Assembly: GCF_021183625.1 (NCBI RefSeq)
Contig: NZ_CP089214.1
Location: forward strand, 6,262,001-6,326,000
Direction: 5' to 3'
Source: Nocardia asteroides
Lineage (GTDB): Bacteria > Actinomycetota > Actinomycetes > Mycobacteriales > Mycobacteriaceae
Length of the DNA stretch: 64,000 nt
In this document: piece after piece, positions 25,951 through 34,804 of the stretch
Layout of the letters: each line of letters opens with the position of its first letter
Numbering within the stretch: the stretch's first letter is position 1
Notes under the pieces: generated by a model
The model's database searches: none
Seen by the model: the letters and a program-made list of their open reading frames with translations, nothing else
What the model was told of the DNA's origin: nothing
Position numbers and translations under genes: made by a program

Positions 25951-27834
25951 GTGCGAATAAGACCGCGGCAGCAAATTCTGGAAATCTGGGCTGCACTGCT
26001 CTCCTGCTGCTGGGACGGAAAGAATTGGAGCTGGGCCGGGCGGGATGCCGAGGGCGAACCGCTCTCCGGGGGCAACTCCATCAGCGATTCCGAGCAGTTG
26101 CTGTGTCTGCTGTATCCCGCGACCGAGATCGAGAGCCTCGCGCTCGATCGTCCGGACGACATGGCCGACGACGTCCGCGCGGTGCTCGAGCCGCTGGGCG
26201 GGCAGACTCGCATCGGCTCCGTCGTGGTGCGGTTGCTCGAGGAGTACATCGAACGCAATACGAAACCGGACGGCACCCCGGACTTCTCGGCGGGTGACTA
26301 TCTCCGCGGCCAGGAAGATCTGCCACCGGTCAGCGCGCAGCGGGCTATCGAGGTGGTCGACTCCTACTCGATGTCCACCACCCTGTGCATCGCCGGGCTC
26401 GGCTTTCTCCGGGTCTTCGAGATCTGGGTCAGGTCGGGGGCGAGAGATGAATTGGTGGCACGGATCGAGCTGCTGCGTTCGGCGCTGAGTGCCCGGTTGA
26501 CGGCGGCGATGGCCGGCCTCGTGCGCAGTTTCGTCGTGCACACCGCGACCCCGAAGTCCCCGGCGGGGCAGAACATGTTGCGTATGCTCAATCCGGCGAA
26601 ACTGCCCGAGCGCGTCGTGGTGGACAAGATCGCCCAGGATCTCGAGCGGGTCCGCAACCGCCTGCGCAGTGACATCAGCCTCGGGCAGAGTCCGGACACC
26701 GAACTCGACGACGAGGGCAAGCTCTTCGAATGCGGGTGGAGCTGGGGCATCGTCGAGAACTCGTCCGAAATCATCGACGCCGCCGATATCCCCATCGCCA
26801 AGCAGCAGGGATATGCCGAAGCGCGACCGTTCCTGTACTTCACCATCATCGCGCTCGACGGCAGTAACGACCTCATCTCGCCGCGCACCCGTGAGCTGAA
26901 TCTGCTCAACGAGGATCAGCGGCGGTTGACCGAGGCGCTGCGGCTGCGCTGGGACCTGACCCAGGGCTACTGGTCGACGATCGCCCGCTTCGGCGACCCG
27001 AGCTGGCCGCTGGAGGATATTCCGTGGCGCACGTCGGACGGTGAGGAATCCGACTACTTCAGCCTCATCGTCTCCGCGGTGCTGATCCAGGACCTTATTC
27101 GTCGCGCTGCGACGGACGACGATCTGACTCGGTCGATCGGAGTCTTCGACGAACTCGCCCGACGGGGCCGGATACTGCGCCGCGCGACGCGCGAGGACCC
27201 CGCCGTCGCGCTGCACACCACGGGCGTTGGGCTCGCACTGCGCGGTAGCGAGAAGGTCGGCGAAGGTCCGGAATTGCGCTGGATGGTCTCGGATTTCGCC
27301 GCCGTGCTGCTCAAGCGGGTCCTGCAGGCCGCGCACCTCTCCGGCAATATCGGGTCGCGGGACAGGCTGATGGAGCTCGCCAAGTCGGTGATGGATCACC
27401 TGGACTCACGGGTTCTGCGCAGCGCGTTCGGAAAGGGGCTGTGGGACAACCCGACAGCGATTTTCGACCCCGGGTCGGCCGAGCCGACGCACCCCTCGTG
27501 GTACATGACCGAGCGAGTTGTCGAATGCCTGGTGGCAGCGGACCGGAACTTCCGGGAGGCTCCCCTCACCTCCCCCGCCATGATCAACCGGGCCGTGGAG
27601 TTGCTGAACGAAGCGGAACACCTGCTCAATCAGGAGTTGCTGAACGTCGGCATCGATGACGTGTCGGAGAAGCGCGTGACCCTCGATCGCGTGGAGAACA
27701 ATCTGGAGCAGGCGCGGCAGCTCGTGGCGCGGCGGCAGGCCGGCACCGCGTTCGTGCTGGCCTCGGACGCGCTGCGGGACCTGAACCAGCTCGCGTTCGC
27801 GCGGCGGGACGCCACGAGGAGCGTGTACTCGTGA
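25951..27834 (+). CDS. SCO2524-family protein, copy 2 (cassette lead gene)
   Basis: This 627-residue paralogue of the gene ending at 23419 starts at GTG 25951 (VRIRPRQQILEIW), with GGGGGAAGGA upstream. Landmarks match copy 1 in order: ISDSEQLLCLLYPATEIE, DSYSMSTTLC, AAMAGLVRSFVV, FECGWSWGIV, FLYFTIIALDG, GYWSTIARFG, PLEDIPWRTSDG, ESDYFSLIVSAVLIQDL, FDELARRGRI, TERVVECLV and INRAVELLNEAEHLLN. It is slightly longer than copy 1 through an insertion near the N-terminus. The fold appears helical with no membrane segment. It overlaps the P-loop gene by 4 nt (GTGA). Confidence 0.8.
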   Translation: MRIRPRQQILEIWAALLSCCWDGKNWSWAGRDAEGEPLSGGNSISDSEQLLCLLYPATEIESLALDRPDDMADDVRAVLEPLGGQTRIGSVVVRLLEEYIERNTKPDGTPDFSAGDYLRGQEDLPPVSAQRAIEVVDSYSMSTTLCIAGLGFLRVFEIWVRSGARDELVARIELLRSALSARLTAAMAGLVRSFVVHTATPKSPAGQNMLRMLNPAKLPERVVVDKIAQDLERVRNRLRSDISLGQSPDTELDDEGKLFECGWSWGIVENSSEIIDAADIPIAKQQGYAEARPFLYFTIIALDGSNDLISPRTRELNLLNEDQRRLTEALRLRWDLTQGYWSTIARFGDPSWPLEDIPWRTSDGEESDYFSLIVSAVLIQDLIRRAATDDDLTRSIGVFDELARRGRILRRATREDPAVALHTTGVGLALRGSEKVGEGPELRWMVSDFAAVLLKRVLQAAHLSGNIGSRDRLMELAKSVMDHLDSRVLRSAFGKGLWDNPTAIFDPGSAEPTHPSWYMTERVVECLVAADRNFREAPLTSPAMINRAVELLNEAEHLLNQELLNVGIDDVSEKRVTLDRVENNLEQARQLVARRQAGTAFVLASDALRDLNQLAFARRDATRSVYS

Positions 27835-28757
27835 TCGTCTTCTCGACCTCGGACAAGGGAGGCACCGGGCGCTCGGTGACGAGCTGCAACATCGCCTACC
27901 GGCTGTGCGCCGGAGGGCGGAGTGTCGCATACCTGGACTTCGATTTCGGATCGCCGACGGCGGGTGCCCTGTTCGAAATCGGCGGGGTCGAGCAGGGGGT
28001 GCCGGAGAAGGGGCTGCACTCCTATCTGACGCACGGGAGTGAGCCGGTGGCGCGGGTCGATATCCGTGCCGCGACGGACCGTCCCGCACTCCGCAATATC
28101 CGGTCGCGCACCGGACAGCTCGTTCTCTTTCCCGGCGACGAGGGCGGCGCGGAGTTCAACGGCATCGATGACGAGACCGATGCGGTCGTGGATCGCTGTA
28201 TCACCCTGCTGGCGGCACTCGAGCAGGAATTCGACGTCGCCGTCGTCGATCTCAGCGCGGGGCGCTCGCTCGCCATGGAGCTCGCGCTGCGCGCGACCGC
28301 GAGCCCGCACCTCTCCTCCGCGACCGTGCGGTGGCTCGTCTTCCATCGGTGGACGCGGCAACACATCCTCGCTGCCAGCGGCCTCGTGCACGGGCATCAC
28401 GGTCTGCTGGCGGGCGCGGCGCTCTGGGGCCACGACAAGAAGAAATTCCTCGAGAACCTGCGTTATGTGCGGACAGCGGTGCCCCGGCTGAACAAGTCGG
28501 TGGACGGCGTTTACCGGGGAGCGCAGGCGGCGTGGCTGACGGAGCAGAACGCCGCACTCAAGGCGCTGGCCGCACGGCACCTGATCGGCGCCACTTCCCT
28601 CCTCGGCGAGACACCGGTCGAACCGGTGCTGCAGTGGCGGGAGCAGGTCATTCTCGACACCGATGTCGCGAACAAAATCGCAAATCTGGAAACCGCGGCG
28701 GCATTCGACGAGCTGACTGCTCGCCTGATCGACACGGAATACTGGGAACAGTTTTGA
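27831..28757 (+). CDS. SCO2523-family variant P-loop (ParA/MinD-like) protein, copy 2
   Basis: This 308-residue protein starts at GTG 27831, overlapping the upstream stop. SDKGGTGRS (residues 7-15) repeats the altered Walker A of copy 1, with Lys9 and Arg14. Over the first 52 residues I count 43 identities with copy 1. YLDFDFGSPTAG and VAVVDLSAGR follow as Walker A' and Walker B equivalents. ATVRWLVFHRWTRQHILAASG and PVLQWREQVILDTD are shared further on. The same arginine in both copies argues it is functional in the family and not a decay product. A switch-like partner of the SCO2524/2522/2521 proteins is an inference. Confidence 0.86.
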   Translation: MIVFSTSDKGGTGRSVTSCNIAYRLCAGGRSVAYLDFDFGSPTAGALFEIGGVEQGVPEKGLHSYLTHGSEPVARVDIRAATDRPALRNIRSRTGQLVLFPGDEGGAEFNGIDDETDAVVDRCITLLAALEQEFDVAVVDLSAGRSLAMELALRATASPHLSSATVRWLVFHRWTRQHILAASGLVHGHHGLLAGAALWGHDKKKFLENLRYVRTAVPRLNKSVDGVYRGAQAAWLTEQNAALKALAARHLIGATSLLGETPVEPVLQWREQVILDTDVANKIANLETAAAFDELTARLIDTEYWEQF

Positions 28758-28799
28758 TGTTCGGACTCCCGCACTTCTTCGGAAAGGAAATCGGCGACA

Positions 28800-29807
28800 G
28801 TGGAGCATGGCAGCGGATACGATGAGGCCAGCACACAACTACGTGTAGCCCGGGTTCCGCTGTCCCACTTATCCATCGAGGTGGGGCATCTGTACATGTC
28901 GGACCTCCGCCGGGGAGGCGAAGCGATCCGTCGGCAGCTGAAGCGGGTCGCGCCTATGCTCCACGCGATCACGGCGAGTGCGGAGGCGGAGTTCGGGAGC
29001 AACGCGCGCATCAGTACCTGTTTTCTTCTCGATGACTACTTCGACGACGGTGGAAATCCAGCGGAGGTCATCGGCAAGCTGCTGGAGATCACCTCCGAAT
29101 TCGGAGTCGGGATCGATTACCTCGGCCGGGAGTCGGCTTGTCACGAAGCTCCGGCCGCGCGTGCCGGGGAGTTCGTACCTCTCGCGGAGATGGTGGCCGC
29201 CCGAATCGTAGAAGAGCCGGCCAAAGGCGAGACCGGAAGCCGGCCGCCCGCGCTGAAATCCGGCTGGCTCGCCAATGGGAAGCGGGGATCGGATGGTATC
29301 CGCGTCGGCCAGGCCATGCGTTCACGCAGCTATCAACACCCGGAAGAACTGAGCCGCCGGGAGCACTCGATCTTTCTCGACGTCGAGATGTGGCGGAAGA
29401 GCCGCACCGGCGTGAACGGTACGGCGACGACGACGGTGAAGTGGTCCTGCCCCTTCCTGGCGTCGGTCTGGCAGCTGCTCCGGCTGGGAATTCTCCGTGA
29501 TCAGGGGAATCCGGTGGCTCAGCCGGTCAACTGGGAAGATCGCACGGTCTGGCCCGATCGCTGGGCGGACCTGCCCGCGATCGTTCAGCTCGAGCCGAGG
29601 GCCAAACCCTTCGCCGCATACCGCTCGTTGTCGATCATGCCTCGGTACTATCTGGGTATCGAACACGCGGTTCGTGTTGTCATCGACCACCTCCAGCTCG
29701 ATAGCGAAATCGTGGACGACATCGTGGATCGCGGCACCGCCGAGTTGGTGGATGTCTCACGCGATGCCGGTGAGCGGCTGGACTATGTCTTCCTCGGCGG
29801 TTGCTGA
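28800..29807 (+). CDS. SCO2522-family protein, copy 2
   Basis: This 335-residue protein, the same length as copy 1, starts at GTG 28800 with GGAAAGGAAA 9 nt upstream. Conserved blocks are VPLSHLSIEVGHLYM, ARISTCFLLDDYF, IDYLGRESACH, QAMRSRSYQHPEEL, HSIFLDVEMW, WSCPFLASVWQLLRLG and IEHAVRVVIDHL. It is separated from the P-loop gene by 42 nt, the only loose junction in this cassette, and its stop overlaps the start of the next gene (TGATG). Function is unknown. Conservation is strongest in the acidic-aromatic blocks, which would be the first place to look for an active site. Confidence 0.8.
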   Translation: MEHGSGYDEASTQLRVARVPLSHLSIEVGHLYMSDLRRGGEAIRRQLKRVAPMLHAITASAEAEFGSNARISTCFLLDDYFDDGGNPAEVIGKLLEITSEFGVGIDYLGRESACHEAPAARAGEFVPLAEMVAARIVEEPAKGETGSRPPALKSGWLANGKRGSDGIRVGQAMRSRSYQHPEELSRREHSIFLDVEMWRKSRTGVNGTATTTVKWSCPFLASVWQLLRLGILRDQGNPVAQPVNWEDRTVWPDRWADLPAIVQLEPRAKPFAAYRSLSIMPRYYLGIEHAVRVVIDHLQLDSEIVDDIVDRGTAELVDVSRDAGERLDYVFLGGC

Positions 29808-30919
29808 TGGACACACCGAACGCGGTCGGTTTCGCGGAGCCCGATTACACGCTCGCGCAATTCGGCGGCTTGGAAGCGGTCGACGGAGTCGAGCATGCTC
29901 CCCCATTCGAAACGCTCCACGGCGTTCTGCCCGACCTACAGCGGGGGGTGGCTCGAGCCGGAGCGGTTGATCCGATCCTCGTCACCGGGGAGATTCATAC
30001 GCGCCTCGTTCCCCATTCCACTGCCCTGACCCGAGCCTCCGCGGAAGAAATGCTGACCATCGTGCCCGGCTACCCGGTGCGGTGGCGTACCAGGCCCAGC
30101 AGTGTCGGCACCTCGCCGACGATCGCCGCGGGATTCGACTGCGGACTCCCGCGGGTGTCGGGCGCCGCGGTACACGCGATCGGTACCGCAGCGGTGCATG
30201 CGGTCGTCTGCGGCGGTCGGGTCCTGCAGAGCTCGGCCCATACGGGGGTGGTGGCGGCGGAATCGTCGCAGCGGCAGGTCTGGTCGCACTACCTTTCCAG
30301 GGTGGGGGTCGCCGAGGTGGTCAGCCGGGTTACTCCGCAGACCCGGAAGCGGCTCGTCGACGGATTTCTCGGCTTCGTCGACCCGCCGCCGGGCACCGTG
30401 GACATGCCGTCGATCACGCAGCACCTGCTCAATCGAGTGAGTATGTGGAGCGGGCTCGATCAGCGAGCCCCGTTCCGCGCGGTCACGACCAGGTTGCGCT
30501 GGGCCGCGCACATCGGTGCCGCGGCAACCCTGCGATTCCGGCTCGAAGAGGGGCGGGTTCGCACTGTCGTGGTGACTGTGCGGAACGAGACCGAACTCGC
30601 CGCTGTCGGCGCGTTCTGCGAAGATCTGGCCCGGCACGATTGGCTGCTCACCGTTGTCGAGGCCATCACCGACCAGGTGGATGCGATGCCGTTGGGGGCG
30701 GATGTGACGCAGGCCGTCGCCCCGGTACTCGCCGGTGTCACACACCTGTGGACGCCGGGCGTCCACACTCCGGCTGTGCTCCGGCCGCTGTGGCGCCAGC
30801 TGGAGGCCGACCCCGCCTTCTCGGCGGAATGGTTCGCGCGGCTCGGTCACCTCCGTAGCCGCACGGATTTCGTGGCTCCGGCCGCGTCCCAGCGCGAATT
30901 CGCGGTCAAGACCTGGTGA
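29807..30919 (+). CDS. SCO2521-family protein, copy 2, with extended N-terminus
   Basis: This 370-residue protein starts at ATG 29807, which overlaps the upstream TGA by one base. The family region begins near residue 55 (PILVTGEIHTRLVPH). CGGRVLQSSAHTGVV, WSHYLSRVG, DGFLGF, TRLRWAAHIG, CEDLARHDWLLTVV and PGVHTPAVLRPLW match copy 1. The extra ~50 N-terminal residues (with YTLAQFGGLEAVDG) are absent from copy 1 and keep the same coding character. They may be a real cassette-specific domain, or a later internal start may be used. It converges on the right-hand GNAT gene. Confidence 0.76.
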   Translation: MDTPNAVGFAEPDYTLAQFGGLEAVDGVEHAPPFETLHGVLPDLQRGVARAGAVDPILVTGEIHTRLVPHSTALTRASAEEMLTIVPGYPVRWRTRPSSVGTSPTIAAGFDCGLPRVSGAAVHAIGTAAVHAVVCGGRVLQSSAHTGVVAAESSQRQVWSHYLSRVGVAEVVSRVTPQTRKRLVDGFLGFVDPPPGTVDMPSITQHLLNRVSMWSGLDQRAPFRAVTTRLRWAAHIGAAATLRFRLEEGRVRTVVVTVRNETELAAVGAFCEDLARHDWLLTVVEAITDQVDAMPLGADVTQAVAPVLAGVTHLWTPGVHTPAVLRPLWRQLEADPAFSAEWFARLGHLRSRTDFVAPAASQREFAVKTW

Positions 30920-30943
30920 GGTGGCGGACGCGAACGTCCCGGA

Positions 30944-31480
30944 TCATCGGAGTCCGGGGCGTTCCTTCTGCCACGGGTCGGTAACCGTATCGGTCAGCGG
31001 ACGGGGTTCCGGGCGGTCGAACCGGCAGATGAGGACATCCCTGCCCTCGCCAGGGCCGAAGTAGTCCGGGTCGTGTTCGATGCGGACGAAACCGGATTTG
31101 CGGTAGAGCCCGACGGCCGGATGATCGCTCGGCCGGACGGTCAGGAGGATCTGCGGTACGGCCGCCGAGCGGCAACGGTCGACAGTGCTTCGCAGCAGTA
31201 TGCCGCCGTAACCGCGGCGGTGATATCGCGAGTCGACTGCGAGGCCGAGGATCCACGCGGTACCCCCATCGCTCGTGGCGACCATGGAGTATCCGCAGAG
31301 CTGCCCCTCGATCTCCGCGATCAGCCACTGTGGCCCGTGGACGTCGAACAACTGACGCAATGCGAAGTACGGGTAGGCGAAGCGATCGAACTCGGCTCGT
31401 TCGAGCGCGTCGATCGCGGCGAGGTCTTCCAGGCGGGCCGCCCGGAAAGTGGGTGTCTCCGAACTCGTCGACAGAATCAC
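30944..31480 (-). CDS. GNAT-family N-acetyltransferase (right flank of the duplicated cassette)
   Basis: This 178-residue GNAT protein has a GTG start at 31480 with GGGGAG before it. AYPYFALRQLFDVH, WLIAEIEGQLCGYSM, YHRRGYGGILLRS (acetyl-CoA loop), ILLTVRPSDHPAVGLYRKSGF and DYFGPGEGRDV align with the left GNAT at 19.2 kb, apart from a longer C-terminal tail. The two therefore bracket the paired cassettes as an inverted set, each converging on an SCO2521 homologue. A role in modifying a cassette protein or its product is plausible but unproven. Confidence 0.85.
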   Translation of the reverse strand: MILSTSSETPTFRAARLEDLAAIDALERAEFDRFAYPYFALRQLFDVHGPQWLIAEIEGQLCGYSMVATSDGGTAWILGLAVDSRYHRRGYGGILLRSTVDRCRSAAVPQILLTVRPSDHPAVGLYRKSGFVRIEHDPDYFGPGEGRDVLICRFDRPEPRPLTDTVTDPWQKERPGLR

Positions 31481-32136
31481 CGTTGTCTCCCCTTCGGCGA
31501 TGGGCGACGGGGGCCCAGCGTGGGTCGGAATGTGCTCCGGGAATACCGGATGCTCGCGGATTGCGGACCGGTGGCGATCCGGACGGCTGCGACGGACCCA
31601 GCGGCCAGCGCGGTCCGTAACGCATAAATCCCTTGCTCGTCCGTGCCCGGCGGCTACACGCCGGCACCGTTCCTAGAGTGTGCCCTGTGAACTCGCAACC
31701 GGCCGAAGAAACGGGAGAGTGTGAGCAACAACGTCAATTATGGTGACGCGCAACTGCTTAGAGGAATTCGAATGTGACAGTTCGAGATGAGAGACTCCTG
31801 ATTCTCCTGCCCCGCCGGGTGAGCACTCTCCTCCCGCGCTGAGCGAGTCCGACTCGGGCTTCGCGAGGTGCCGGCGGGGCGGGGTCGTGGGTGCCGTTGG
31901 TGCTCAGCAGGACGACGGCACCGGGGGCGGGGAGTGGGTGAGGTGGTCGACGGCGACCTTCGTCCCGAAGCGGGAAGGTGCGCACCGACCCGTGCGCGGC
32001 CAAGGCGAAGTGCCCACGCCGGGAGTTCGAATCACGGTGAGCTGACCCGTCGTCCCGGCCGGTCCGGGAATGGTCAACTCTCTGGCGACAGCGCCGGACC
32101 TTCGGCGTGCGATTTCGAGGAAGACCCACCACCGCC
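31481..32136. other. 656-bp intergenic region before the peptide-type ABC operon
   Basis: No credible gene. One antisense frame (31758-32138) is open for 126 codons but is Arg-rich with no family resemblance. GAGGAAG lies about 13 nt before the ATG of the next gene. I looked for a riboswitch or leader typical of sulfur operons and could not recognise one. Confidence 0.55.
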
Positions 32137-33774
32137 ATGAGGAATATCCGTTTCCGCAGACTTCTGGCCGCCGCGACGGTGGCGACCGCTCTCGTGACAG
32201 CGCTCGCCGGGTGCGGCGGGCCGTCGAATTCGCCGGAGGCGGAGGGGGGTACTCCGGTGTACGGGGGGACGCTGAACTTCTACGATCCGGTGCAGTACAC
32301 GGCGTGGTTGCCGACGGCGTCGATCTGGTCGAACAGCCAGGTCGCGAACAACCTCGCGGACCGGCTGACCTGGCAGGATCCGGAGTCGGGCGAGGTGAAG
32401 CCGTGGCTGGCGAAGTCCTGGGAAATCAGCCAGGACAAGCTGAGCTACACCTTCACGCTGCGCGAAGGGGTGACGTTCAGCAACGGTGATCCGGTGGACG
32501 CGGCGATCGTGAAGGCCAATTACGACCAGCACGGTTTCGGGGACAAGGCGCTCGGAATTCCGGCGGATTCCTTCTTCGCCAATTACACGGGCAGTGAAGT
32601 CGTGGGCCCGCTCACCGTGAAGGTGAACTTCAGCAAGCCGAATGTGGGCTTCCTGCAGGTGACCTCTTTCTATCGGGCCGGCTCGATTCTGGCGAAGCCG
32701 TTCCTGGAGAGGGATCTGAACGGGCAGGGGCAGGCGCAGAACTGGATCGCCTCGGGGCCGTTCGTGGTGGAGTCGGTGAACGGCACCACCGGGATCACGC
32801 TGAAGCGGCGCGAGGATTACAACTGGGCGCCGACGGGCTCCGGCCACGAGGGCCGGGCGTACCTGGAGCGGGTGGTCTTCAAGACGGTGCCGGAGGCGGG
32901 CACCCGGGTCGGCGCGCTGCAGTCCGGTGAGGCGCACATCTCGCGCAATATCGCCCCGTACGACGAGGAGACGGTCGGCGCGCAGGGCGGGCGGATCGCG
33001 GCCTTCCCGGTGCAGGGGCAGACGAACAAGCTGTCGCCGCAGCTGGATTCGACCGCACCGGTGATCGACAAGAACGTGCGGCTGGCGCTGCAGGCGGCGA
33101 CGAACCGGGAGGAGATCAACCAGACGGTGCTCTCCCCGAGCTACCCGATCCCGGGCAGCATCCTGGTGCAGGGGACGCCGCAGCGGCCGGACGCGGGCGA
33201 CGCGCTGAAGTACGACCTGGACAGGGCGAATTCGCTGCTGGAGCAGGCGGGCTGGCAGAAGGGCTCGGACGGGATCAGGGCGAAGGACGGCAAGCGGCTG
33301 CGGATCGAGATCTGGATCGCGCCGTATTACCAGGTCGCGCAGCCGGTGCTGGAGCTGCTGCAGTCGCAGTGGAAGAAGGCCGGGATCGAGCTGAACATCA
33401 ACGCCACCTCGCTCACCGAGTACGAGGCCACCCAGACCGCCCGCGCCGACAGCTGGGCGCTGGTGCAGGGGCAGCTCTCCCGCGCGGAGCCGGACGTGCT
33501 GCGCTCGGCCTACGACAGCACCGCCACCAACGAGCTGCACAACCCCACCCCGGACGCGAAGCTGGACGAGCTGGTCCGCGCGCAGGCCTTCGAGTTCGAC
33601 CCGGCCGAGCGGGCGCGGGCGGTGCGGGCGATCCAGGACCACCTGCTCGCCGAGGGGTACGTGATCCCGCTCTACGACGAGACCCAGGTGTTCGGGCTCG
33701 CGCCGTCGGTGCACGGCTTCGGCACCGAGTCGACCGCCCGCACCTGGCTGTACGACACCTGGATCGCGGAGTAG
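32137..33774 (+). CDS. ABC transporter substrate-binding lipoprotein, peptide/nickel (family 5) type
   Basis: This 545-residue protein begins at ATG 32137. An in-frame start 30 nt earlier would put charged residues ahead of the signal. The signal peptide ends at LAGC with Cys26 as the lipidated residue. The mature protein has the family-5 pattern: YGGTLNFYDP, NLADRLTWQDPESGEVKPWLAKSW, YTFTLREGVTFSNGDPVDA, ASGPFVVESV and LALQAATNREEIN. It lies upstream of two permeases and a fused ATPase, all closely spaced. The downstream flavin-dependent enzymes suggest an organosulfur or related xenobiotic ligand and not a dietary peptide, which is inference. Confidence 0.9.
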   Translation: MRNIRFRRLLAAATVATALVTALAGCGGPSNSPEAEGGTPVYGGTLNFYDPVQYTAWLPTASIWSNSQVANNLADRLTWQDPESGEVKPWLAKSWEISQDKLSYTFTLREGVTFSNGDPVDAAIVKANYDQHGFGDKALGIPADSFFANYTGSEVVGPLTVKVNFSKPNVGFLQVTSFYRAGSILAKPFLERDLNGQGQAQNWIASGPFVVESVNGTTGITLKRREDYNWAPTGSGHEGRAYLERVVFKTVPEAGTRVGALQSGEAHISRNIAPYDEETVGAQGGRIAAFPVQGQTNKLSPQLDSTAPVIDKNVRLALQAATNREEINQTVLSPSYPIPGSILVQGTPQRPDAGDALKYDLDRANSLLEQAGWQKGSDGIRAKDGKRLRIEIWIAPYYQVAQPVLELLQSQWKKAGIELNINATSLTEYEATQTARADSWALVQGQLSRAEPDVLRSAYDSTATNELHNPTPDAKLDELVRAQAFEFDPAERARAVRAIQDHLLAEGYVIPLYDETQVFGLAPSVHGFGTESTARTWLYDTWIAE

Positions 33775-33778
33775 CGGG

Positions 33779-34804
33779 ATGCGCGGCTACGTCCTGAAGC
33801 GGCTCGCGCAGGCGGTGCTGGTGCTGCTCGCGGCCTACACCCTGTCGTTCGCGCTGCTCAGCGCCTTGCCGGGGGATTCGGTGAACAACCGGATCCAGAA
33901 CCCGGACGCGCAGATCTCGCCGGAGGCGGGGCGGATGATGCTGGAGTACTACGGGCTGGACCGGCCGCTCCACGAGCAGTACCTGCACGGGCTGGCGGCG
34001 GCGCTGCGCGGTGAGTTCGGCTTCTCGCTCTCCACCGGGACCCCGGTCGCGGAGATGATCGGGACCGCGCTGCCCGGCACGCTGGCGCTGACCGGGCTGG
34101 CCCTGGTCTTCGGGCTGGTCTTCGCCGGCGTGGTCGCGATCGTGATCAACTACGCCCGGTGGGCGTGGCTGCGCGACCTCGCCGGGTCGGTGCCCGCGCT
34201 CTTCGCCTCGGTGCCGACGTTCGTGGTCGGCATCCTGGCGCTGCAGTTCCTCTCCTTCCGGTTCCACCTCATCCCGTCGGTGGACGACGGGTCGGCGCGG
34301 GCGCTGGTCGCGCCGGCCGCGACGCTGGGGCTGCTGGTGGCGGCGCCGATGTCGCAGGTCTTCGCCACCTCGATCCGCGGCACGCGGCGGCAGCCCTTCG
34401 TGCACGTGCTGCGGGCCAAGGGCGCGGGGGAGGGCTTCGTCTTCCGCAAGGACGTGCTGCGCAACTCCTCGCTGCCGGTGCTGACGCTGCTCGGGCTGAC
34501 CTTCGGCGAGCTCATCGCCGGCTCCGTCGTCACCGAGGCGGTCTACGCGCGGGACGGGATCGGGCAGCTCACGGTCGGCGCGGTGGAGACCCAGGACCTG
34601 CCGGTGGTGCAGGGCGTCGTGCTGCTCTCCGCGGCGGCGTACGTGCTGGTGAATCTCGCGGTCGACCTGGTGTATCCGTTCGTCGACCCGCGGGTGCTCG
34701 TCGACGGCCGGACGCAGCGGTTCACCAGGGCCCGTGCCGGTCTCGCCCGCACGCGCGTGGTCGTTCCGCCGCGCGGGCTCCCGGCCGAGGTGGCAATGCC
34801 GTGA
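33779..34804 (+). CDS. ABC transporter permease, DppB/OppB type
   Basis: This 341-residue permease starts with the typical RGYVLKRLAQAVLVLLAAYTL-like first helix. The periplasmic region follows (LGLDRPLHEQYLHGL appears as YGLDRPLHEQYLHGL), then the cytoplasmic EAA-type loop (HVLRAKGAGEGFVFRKDVLRN), and it ends with a short basic tail. Six membrane helices are visible. It pairs with the DppC-type permease, whose GTG overlaps its stop by 4 nt. Confidence 0.9.
   Translation: MRGYVLKRLAQAVLVLLAAYTLSFALLSALPGDSVNNRIQNPDAQISPEAGRMMLEYYGLDRPLHEQYLHGLAAALRGEFGFSLSTGTPVAEMIGTALPGTLALTGLALVFGLVFAGVVAIVINYARWAWLRDLAGSVPALFASVPTFVVGILALQFLSFRFHLIPSVDDGSARALVAPAATLGLLVAAPMSQVFATSIRGTRRQPFVHVLRAKGAGEGFVFRKDVLRNSSLPVLTLLGLTFGELIAGSVVTEAVYARDGIGQLTVGAVETQDLPVVQGVVLLSAAAYVLVNLAVDLVYPFVDPRVLVDGRTQRFTRARAGLARTRVVVPPRGLPAEVAMP

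Noticed and set aside
19223..31480. The cassette pair as a mobile element or prophage
   Set aside because: No integrase, transposase, tRNA target or flanking direct repeats are visible. The inverted symmetry comes from paralogous genes, and the DNA is too diverged for a recent inverted repeat.
32010..32045. A TTCGAAT stretch resembling a tRNA T-loop
   Set aside because: The flanking GGGAG and CACGG do not pair as a T-stem, and no acceptor, D or anticodon arms are visible.
31758..32138. 126-codon minus-strand frame in the intergenic region
   Set aside because: It is Arg-rich, without a recognisable domain or good ribosome-binding site, and overlaps the promoter/start region of the ABC operon.
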